Origin: an uncultured Clostridium sp. | GTDB taxonomy: Bacteria > Bacillota > Clostridia > Clostridiales > Clostridiaceae | Length of the DNA stretch: 8,134 bases | Assembly (NCBI GenBank): GCA_934755305.1 | Contig: CAKVLD010000098.1 | Span: forward strand, 1-8,134 | Reading direction: 5' to 3' | Part shown: piece by piece, positions 1-5,300 of the stretch | How positions within the stretch are numbered: the first letter of the stretch is position 1 | Layout of the letters: every line of letters starts with the position of its first letter | Notes under the pieces: generated by a model | The model's input: only the letters and a program-made list of their open reading frames with translations | The model's database searches: none | Told to the model about the DNA's origin: nothing | Translations under genes and position numbers: made by a program

Positions 1-2
1 AT

Positions 3-107
3 AGTGGACTTAACTATCTTACTCCTAATAGCAGACATAATGGCGAGAGTGAAGAAATAATGAAAAATAGAATTAAAAAGAAAATTAAAAATGAAGCTAT
101 ATTATAA
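3..107 (+). pseudogene. IS3-family transposase (OrfB) C-terminal remnant
   Basis: An open frame enters from the window's left edge and stops at the TAA at 105-107, giving 34 visible residues. It contains SGLNYLTPNSRHNGESEEI followed by MKNRIKKK. From memory this matches the C-terminal end of the DDE integrase-type transposase of IS3-family elements, which typically read HSG-x-x-x-(V/L)TP-x-x-RH-x-GE-x-x-x-I-x-x-xR. In intact proteins a further stretch follows (roughly VYE-x-AK ... RWSG ... W ... V-x-LNP). Here the frame degenerates right after the R-x-K segment into lysine-rich residues and ends, so the gene looks truncated or decayed. The upstream part lies outside the window, so the size of the remnant is unknown. 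The family call rests on one short motif block and could be wrong. An ordinary unrelated gene end is the alternative. Confidence 0.5.
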
Positions 108-188
108 CTCAGGATTAATATAAACCTTTCAGTTAAATAATTGAAAATATAGAAATAATTAAAAATATACGATGTAATTCCGAGAAGT

Positions 189-222
189 TTTTGCGACAAA
201 TTTCTTGACAACTACCGCACAT
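189..222. repeat. Possible terminal inverted repeat (right end) of the IS3-family remnant
   Basis: The segment has two similar GACAA-containing units 12 bp apart (195-199 and 207-211) and runs to CCGCACA, ending in CA. IS3-family ends typically finish in CA, and I remember similar GACAA/TTGACAA patterns just after the transposase in such elements. Its position, about 80 bp after the transposase fragment, fits an IS right end. The matching left end is outside the window, so this cannot be confirmed here. The TTGACA at 205-210 inside it resembles a -35 box, but only a weak -10 (AAAAAT at 228-233) lies at the right spacing. Confidence 0.3.
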
Positions 223-245
223 AATAAAAAAATAGCTAATAGATG

Positions 246-254
246 TGATATAAT
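246..254 (+). promoter_or_regulatory. Possible extended -10 element (weak candidate upstream promoter)
   Basis: TGATATAAT is a perfect extended -10 (TGnTATAAT). No recognisable -35 lies 17 bp upstream, where the sequence is mostly A. If used, transcription would start near 261 and still run through the TPP riboswitch, adding a second start about 60 nt upstream of the main one. In AT-rich DNA such matches arise by chance. Nothing else is recognisable in the gene-free stretch 108-288 apart from the possible IS end. Confidence 0.25.
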
Positions 255-288
255 AATTAATATATAAATATGTAAGATAAAGAATCGT

Positions 289-317
289 TTGATTTAATTG
301 TATTTTAATGGTATAAT
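289..317 (+). promoter_or_regulatory. Promoter of the riboswitch-thiC transcript
   Basis: A -35 TTGATT (289-294) and a perfect -10 TATAAT (312-317) are separated by exactly 17 bp, as expected for the housekeeping sigma factor. The predicted start is near 323-325, about 20 nt before the P1 stem of the TPP aptamer. That placement is typical for a riboswitch-controlled leader and supports this as the main thiC promoter. Confidence 0.8.
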
Positions 318-344
318 TGTGATTAAAATAGAATAGTGTGTAAG

Positions 345-436
345 ATTGCTAGGGGTGCCAAGATATTTTTGGCTGAGAAGGAAAAATTCCTAACTCTTGT
401 AACCTGATATGGTTAGTACCATCGTAGGGAAGCAAT
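345..436 (+). ncRNA. TPP riboswitch (THI element) aptamer
   Basis: This RNA binds thiamine pyrophosphate and controls the downstream thiamine gene. The conserved core is present in order: GGGGTGCC (352-359), CTGAGA (373-378), ACCTGAT (402-408), the GGTTAGTACC stem-loop (411-420) and CGTAGGGAAGC (423-433). The P1 stem is a perfect 6-bp pairing of ATTGCT (345-350) with AGCAAT (431-436). A small extra hairpin, AGGAA (379-383) with TTCCT (387-391), sits after CTGAGA, where the class tolerates a variable stem. The usual ACCCTT segment reads ACTCTT here, which should turn one P2 pair into a G-U wobble. The next gene is thiC, a classic TPP target. Confidence 0.96.
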
Positions 437-464
437 GTTTTTGGTATATAAAGCTTGCTTTTTT
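426..464 (+). promoter_or_regulatory. Predicted antiterminator of the TPP riboswitch
   Basis: AGGGAAGCAA (426-435) can pair with TTGCTTTTTT (455-464) over 10 bp (seven Watson-Crick pairs and three G-U), enclosing 436-454. This pairing uses the 3' strand of P1 and part of the 5' strand of the terminator. It therefore excludes both the ligand-bound aptamer and the terminator. The expected logic is that low TPP allows the antiterminator and readthrough to thiC, while bound TPP locks P1 and frees the terminator. The pairing was found by eye, without energy calculation. Confidence 0.6.
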
Positions 465-476
465 GCAAGCTTTTTT
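450..476 (+). terminator. Riboswitch-controlled intrinsic terminator
   Basis: AAAGCTTGC (450-458) pairs perfectly with GCAAGCTTT (465-473) around a T6 loop, and the T-run continues to 476. It begins 14 nt after the aptamer's P1 stem. The platform is thus transcriptional, with premature termination expected when TPP is bound. The stem is moderate (9 bp), as expected for a switchable terminator. Confidence 0.88.
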
Positions 477-575
477 AACGTATAAGAAATTTAAAAACTT
501 TTTTGAGAGCGAACACGGATTATTAATAGCTTTCTGATAGGTCAGTTGTCAAATACGTTAAAAAATAATTGTAGT

Positions 576-656
576 GCCGTAAAAGAACCAAAAAGAAAAA
601 TAATTAAATAGCATTTTTATAAGGAATTATTTTTCTTTTAGAACCTTTTGCATGGC
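576..656 (+). repeat. Leader hairpin 1 (long inverted repeat)
   Basis: The core is a perfect 15-bp inverted repeat, 591-605 with 625-639, around a 19-nt loop (606-624). After an internal loop (586-590 opposite 640-644) it extends by AAAAG (581-585) with CTTTT (645-649). A CG bulge (650-651) follows, then GCCGT (576-580) with ATGGC (652-656), one pair being G-U. About 25 bp pair in total. There is no T-tract after it, so it is not a standard terminator. Its loop contains AGCATTTTTA (610-619), perfectly complementary to the loop of hairpin 2. Confidence 0.65.
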
Positions 657-658
657 TG

Positions 659-757
659 AAAAAAAGTGACTTCAGTTAAAACTAAATATATTAAAAATGC
701 TTTTATAAAATTAAGATATAATTTAGTTAACAGAAGCGTGTCGAAGCCACTTTTTTT
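659..757 (+). repeat. Leader hairpin 2, terminator-like, with alternative pairings
   Basis: The outer arms 659-673 (A7 then GTGACTTC) and 743-757 (GAAGCCAC then T7) pair over 15 positions with one A-C mismatch. An inner stem pairs GTTAA (675-679) with TTAAC (727-731) and CTAAAT (682-687) with ATTTAG (721-726), with a 2-nt bulge. GAAGC occurs twice (733-737 and 743-747), so CTTC (670-673) can join the inner stem or the outer stem. The outer form ends in U7 only about 30 nt before the thiC start, like a second intrinsic terminator. Its 69-nt enclosed segment is long for a terminator, so the role is uncertain. Confidence 0.5.
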
Positions 758-770
758 AATATTTATTTTA

Positions 771-778
771 AAAGGATG
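771..778 (+). promoter_or_regulatory. thiC ribosome binding site
   Basis: AAAGGATG lies 8 nt before the ATG at 787-789 and supports that start. It begins 14 nt after the U7 tract of leader hairpin 2, so it is single-stranded in that fold. Confidence 0.75.
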
Positions 779-786
779 GGATATCA

Positions 787-2094
787 ATGAATTATACAAC
801 TCAAATGGATGCAGCTAGAAAAGGCATAATAACTAGAGAAATGAAAATTGTTGCTGAAAAAGAAAATATGACAGGAGAAGAAATAAGAGCATTAGTTGCA
901 CAGGGAAAGGTGGCTATTCCAGCTAATAAAAATCATAAAAATTTAAGTCCAGAAGGTGTAGGACAAGGGTTAAAAACAAAAATAAATGTAAACTTAGGAA
1001 TATCAAAAGATTGTCCAGAATGTGATAGAGAATTAGAAAAGGTACAGGTAGCTTTAGACATGAAAGCAGAAGCTATAATGGATTTATCTAACTATGGAAA
1101 AACTGAAGGAATGAGAAAAAAAATAGTAGAAATGTCTACAGCAATGCTTGGAACAGTTCCTATATATGATGCAGTAGGATTTTACGATAAAGAATTAAAA
1201 GATATAACAGCACAAGAATTTTTAGATGTAGTTGATAAACATGGTAGAGATGGAGTGGATTTTATAACAATTCATGCTGGATTAAATAGAGAAGCAGTTG
1301 AAACAATAAAAAGAAATAAGAGACTTACACATATAGTATCAAGAGGTGGATCTTTATTATTTGCTTGGATGGAATTAAACAATAAAGAAAACCCATTCTA
1401 TGAACATTTTGATGAACTTTTAGATATATGTGCAAAATATGATATTACAATATCTTTAGGAGATGCTATGAGACCAGGATCTATTGATGATTCTACTGAT
1501 GCAAGTCAAATTAAAGAACTTATAACTTTAGGGGAATTAACAAAGAGAGCTTGGGAAAAAAATGTACAAGTAATAATAGAAGGCCCAGGTCATATGGCAT
1601 TAAATGAAATAAAAGCTAATATGACATTAGAAAAGAAATTATGTCATGGAGCACCATTTTATGTTCTAGGGCCGCTAGTTACTGATGTAGCACCAGGGTA
1701 TGATCACATTACTTCAGCTATAGGTGGAGCTATTGCAGCAACTTATGGAGCAGATTTCTTATGTTATGTAACTCCTGCGGAGCACTTAAGATTACCAGAT
1801 TTAGAAGATATGAAAGAAGGAATCGTAGCTTCAAAGATAGCAGCTCATGCAGCAGATATTGCTAAAGGAGTTAAGGGAGCTAGAGATTGGGATAATAAAA
1901 TGAGTAAGGCAAGAGCGGATTTAGATTGGGAAACAATGTTTGGCTTAGCTATTGATGAAGAAAAAGCTAGAAGATATAGAGCGGAATCACAACCTCATGA
2001 TGAAGAATCTTGTACTATGTGTGGAAAAATGTGTTCAATGAGAACTATGAAAAAAATTCTTAATGGGGAAGATTTAAATATATTGAGAGATTAA
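787..2094 (+). CDS. thiC: Phosphomethylpyrimidine synthase ThiC (HMP-P synthase)
   Basis: ThiC is a cytosolic radical-SAM enzyme that rearranges 5-aminoimidazole ribotide into 4-amino-5-hydroxymethyl-2-methylpyrimidine phosphate, the pyrimidine half of thiamine, releasing formate and CO. Family motifs are plain: SRGGS and SLGDAMRPG in the barrel, EGPGHM (residues 265-270), PLVTDVAPGYDH (ending at H307), SAIGGA, and TPAEHLRLP (329-337). The C-terminal Fe-S motif is CTMCGKMC, with C409, C412 and C416. At 435 residues it is the short bacterial/archaeal form, lacking the N-terminal extension of the E. coli enzyme. The cysteine spacing is CX2CX3C rather than the often quoted CX2CX4C, which I believe is normal for this short clade. 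The ATG is preceded by a good ribosome binding site. The TPP riboswitch upstream and a terminator 12 nt downstream suggest a monocistronic, thiamine-repressed unit. No other thi gene is visible. Confidence 0.97.
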   Translation: MNYTTQMDAARKGIITREMKIVAEKENMTGEEIRALVAQGKVAIPANKNHKNLSPEGVGQGLKTKINVNLGISKDCPECDRELEKVQVALDMKAEAIMDLSNYGKTEGMRKKIVEMSTAMLGTVPIYDAVGFYDKELKDITAQEFLDVVDKHGRDGVDFITIHAGLNREAVETIKRNKRLTHIVSRGGSLLFAWMELNNKENPFYEHFDELLDICAKYDITISLGDAMRPGSIDDSTDASQIKELITLGELTKRAWEKNVQVIIEGPGHMALNEIKANMTLEKKLCHGAPFYVLGPLVTDVAPGYDHITSAIGGAIAATYGADFLCYVTPAEHLRLPDLEDMKEGIVASKIAAHAADIAKGVKGARDWDNKMSKARADLDWETMFGLAIDEEKARRYRAESQPHDEESCTMCGKMCSMRTMKKILNGEDLNILRD

Positions 2095-2105
2095 TTATAG
2101 TATAT

Positions 2106-2150
2106 AAGCCTACAAAATTTTTCGAGAATTTTGTAGGCTTTTTATTTTTT
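2106..2150 (+). terminator. thiC intrinsic terminator
   Basis: A perfect 14-bp stem, AAGCCTACAAAATT (2106-2119) with its reverse complement (2127-2140), closes a 7-nt loop. The T-rich run TTTATTTTTT (2141-2150) follows. It begins 12 nt after the thiC stop and separates thiC from the protease gene. Confidence 0.93.
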
Positions 2151-2271
2151 TATATTTATTGATTCTCTATTATTTTATTAAAAATTATATAGAACAAAAT
2201 GTTGAAAATACATTGTAAAGTATAAAAAAATAATAAAAAAATAAAAAAAATAAAGAATTCTTAAATATTTG

Positions 2272-2300
2272 TTTACAGATATTAAAAAAAGTTGTATTAT
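2272..2300 (+). promoter_or_regulatory. Promoter of the cell-envelope protease gene
   Basis: A -35 TTTACA (2272-2277) and a -10 TATTAT (2295-2300) are 17 bp apart. The predicted start near 2307 gives a short leader of about 30 nt. The rest of the 187-nt intergenic stretch after the thiC terminator is A/T-rich with A-tracts (2221-2255), which could act as an UP-like element. No clear operator was seen. Confidence 0.7.
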
Positions 2301-2326
2301 TAACAATAAATAAACAAGAGGAAAAT

Positions 2327-2332
2327 AGGGGG
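2327..2332 (+). promoter_or_regulatory. Protease ribosome binding site
   Basis: AGGGGG ends 5 nt before the ATG at 2338. A second purine-rich AGAGGA lies at 2317-2322 but is too far away to be the main site. The ATG is directly followed by a Lys-rich signal-peptide start, which fixes the start codon. Confidence 0.65.
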
Positions 2333-2337
2333 TAAAT

Positions 2338-5300
2338 ATGAAAAAAAAGGATAAAAGATTTATAGCATTCGTAACAACTTTATCATTAATATTTAGTTCG
2401 TCTGTAAATTGGGGAGTACTAAACGCGGAAGCTAAAGTGACTAATGAAGATTTAAAAGAGGCATTAAAGAATCAAATAGAAGAATATAGAAAAGATGCTT
2501 CTCAAAGTTTTAAGGGAAATCAATATACTGATAAAGCATCTAATGAAGATGGTAATAATGTAGTAAATCCAGATGAACAAATAAGAGTAATAGTTCAATT
2601 AGAAAAAAATTCAGCTATTGATGGAGAAGGTAGCGAATACACTGATGAAATAAAACAAAAAGAAGAAAATATAAAAGATAGTCAAACTGATATAATTGCA
2701 AAAGCTCAAGAAATTACTGGACAATCTATTAGAAGAAGCTTTGGATACTTAGTTAATGGTTTCTCTATAGATGCTAAGAGAAGTGATGTGGAAAAGTTGA
2801 GTGCTATTGATGGAGTAAAATGCGTTACAGAAGTAAGATCATATAAGCCAGATATGACTACAGCAAAAAACTTTACTCAAGCAGTTAGTACTTGGAAGGA
2901 CCTTGGATATAAGGGAGAAGGAATGTTAGTGTCTATTATTGATACAGGTATAGATTATAGACATAAAGATTTACAAAAAATTGATACAGATAAAATAAAA
3001 TTAACAGAATCAGCTGTTAAAGATCAAATATCAGAAATAGGTTATGGGGTACATTTTACAGATAAAGTTCCATATGGTTATAACTATGCAGATGGAAATG
3101 ATAATGTAATAGATGATGGAAGTCAACATGGTATGCACGTAGCTGGTATAGTTGCTGCTAATGGAGATGAAGAGGGAATAAGCACTTATGAATCTATTAA
3201 AGGTGTAGCGCCACAAGCACAACTTTTAGCTATGAAGGTATTTAGTAACAATCCTAATTATGGATCTGCCTTTGATGATGATATTATAGCAGCTATAGAA
3301 GATTCAGTTAAATTAGGTGCAGATGTAATAAATATGAGTTTAGGTTCAAGTGCTGGATTTAGTAATCCAGATGATCCAGAAAATGCAGCTGTTAGAAAAG
3401 CAACTGAAGCAGGAGTAATTTGTGTTATTTCAGCGGGAAACTCATCTACTTCAAGTTCTACTAGTGCTAATTCACAACCTAACAATTTATTAGGTTTAAA
3501 AGATACAGCTATGATAGGTTCACCTTCAATAACAAATGAAAGTTTATCAGTAGCTTCTATGGAAAATAGTATTATGGCTAGCACTAAGGTAGTATTTGAA
3601 AATTCAAAAGGGGATAAGTCAGAAGTTGCTGCAAGTGTTAATACAGGTTCTAATTTTGCAGATATAGCTGGAGAACGAGAAATTGTTTATTGTGGTTTAG
3701 GACAAGAAACTGAAAACTCTAGTGATTTTAATGGTAAGGATTTAACTGGAAAAATTGCATTAATTCAAAGAGGTGCAAATACATTTACTGAAAAATATAC
3801 TAATGCATTAAATCATAATGCAGCAGGAGTAATAATTTTTAATAGTGCAGCTGGTGGAGATGCTCCAATGGGTATGTCTATTACAGAAGAAATTACTAAA
3901 CCTGTATTTGGTATAGGATTAAGTGATGGTAAAAAGATTGTTGAACAATTAGAAAAAAATAAAAATGAAAAATTTAAGGTTTCTTTAGGAAGTGGACAAC
4001 TTACTATGGATAATCCAGATTCAGAAGATATGTCTCAATTTACTTCATGGGGTGCTACTCCTACACTAGAACTTAAGCCAGAAATTACTGCTCCAGGAGG
4101 AGACATTTATTCATTAGCTAATGAAAATTCATATCAAAATATGAGTGGTACATCAATGGCAGCACCACATACAGCTGGTGGAGAAGCTTTAATAATTCAA
4201 GGTCTTAAAGAAAAGAACTTAGGCTTAGATAAAGCAGATTTAGTTAAGTTAGCTAAAAATACAGCTATGAATACAGCAAAAGTAATGATAGATAAATATG
4301 ATGAAACTAAATCAATTCCATATTCACCAAGAAGACAGGGTGCAGGATTATTACAAGTTGAAGATGCAATAAGAAATAATGTAGCTATAACATTTAAAGA
4401 TGGAAAAGGTGCAGCTACATTAAAAGAAGTAGGAAAAACTACAAGCTTTAGTTTAGAATTAAAGAATTATGGTGACAAGGCTGTAACTTATAATTTGAAA
4501 CAAGAAAAAGTTTATAGTGAAGAAGCTAAATCTTCAAAGATTGAAGAAGTTGTTTTAGATAATTCTAAAGTTACTTTTGATACAGATTCAGTAACAGTTG
4601 AACCAGGAAAAACTGCAACAGTTAATGCAACATTAAGCATTGGTGATAATGTTAGTAGTGAAAGGTTTGTAGAAGGATTCTTAAATTTTACTCCAAAAGA
4701 TAGTGATGATGTAGCTTTATCAGTACCGTTTATGGGGTTCTATGGTGATTGGTCTAAGGAAAATATAGTAGATTCACCTAGTTTTATTGGACAAAATGAA
4801 TCTAAAATTGGAACAACAGGATTAGTTTCAAAAGTGACAAATGGTTATTCATATCTTGCAGCGACAACTGATAAAAATGGAAATATGATAATAAATAAAG
4901 ATAATGTAGCTTTCTCTCCAAATAAAGATGGAATTCAAGATGATGTTTTTCCAATGTTATATTTCTTAAGAAATTCTAAGAAACTTAAAGTTCAAGTTGT
5001 AGATTCAGAAGGAAATGTAGTTAAAGATTTATATGAACAAGATTATGTAAGAAAAAATAACTTATCAGATTATATGAATGGAACTACAGGTAAATCTTTA
5101 TCAGGAGCTAAATGGGATGGAACTGTATATAATTCAGCAACAGGAAAATTTGAAACTGTAAAAGATGGACAATATTCTATTAGAGTAATTAATCAATTAG
5201 AATTAGAAGGAAGTAAAGAACAAGTTCTAGATTTACCAGTAAAGATAGATACAGTTGCGCCTTCGGTTGAAATAAAAGGAATAGAATCTTATACAGATTC

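Larger units (their letters stand above)
477..786 (+). other. Long structured leader between riboswitch and thiC
   Basis: This 310-nt stretch holds no recognisable protein gene. It should be transcribed only when the riboswitch terminator is bypassed. The first part (477-575) shows only a weak 4-bp hairpin, CTGA (534-537) with TCAG (542-545). The rest is dominated by two long inverted repeats (576-656 and 659-757, listed separately) and then the thiC ribosome binding site. TPP switches that terminate transcription normally need no such extra leader, and I do not recognise this structure as a named RNA family. A TATAAT at 717-722 lacks a good -35 box. The segment could be a second regulatory element, a stability structure or the remains of an inserted palindromic element. 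Confidence 0.6.

Noticed and set aside
14..211. Minus-strand open frame of 65 residues rich in I, L, F and Y
   Set aside because: It overlaps the presumed IS remnant antisense, has no convincing ribosome binding site, and its hydrophobic composition is what AT-rich DNA gives by chance.
2196..2210. CodY-box-like AAAATGTTGAAAATA upstream of the protease promoter
   Set aside because: It has about five mismatches to the 15-base consensus and lies over 60 bp upstream of the -35. Such matches are expected by chance at this base composition.
3127..3147. HGMHVAG instead of HGTHVAG around the catalytic histidine, as a possible inactive protease
   Set aside because: Catalytic H264 is intact, and the T-to-M change is, as I recall, usual in lactocepin/C5a-peptidase-type S8 enzymes.
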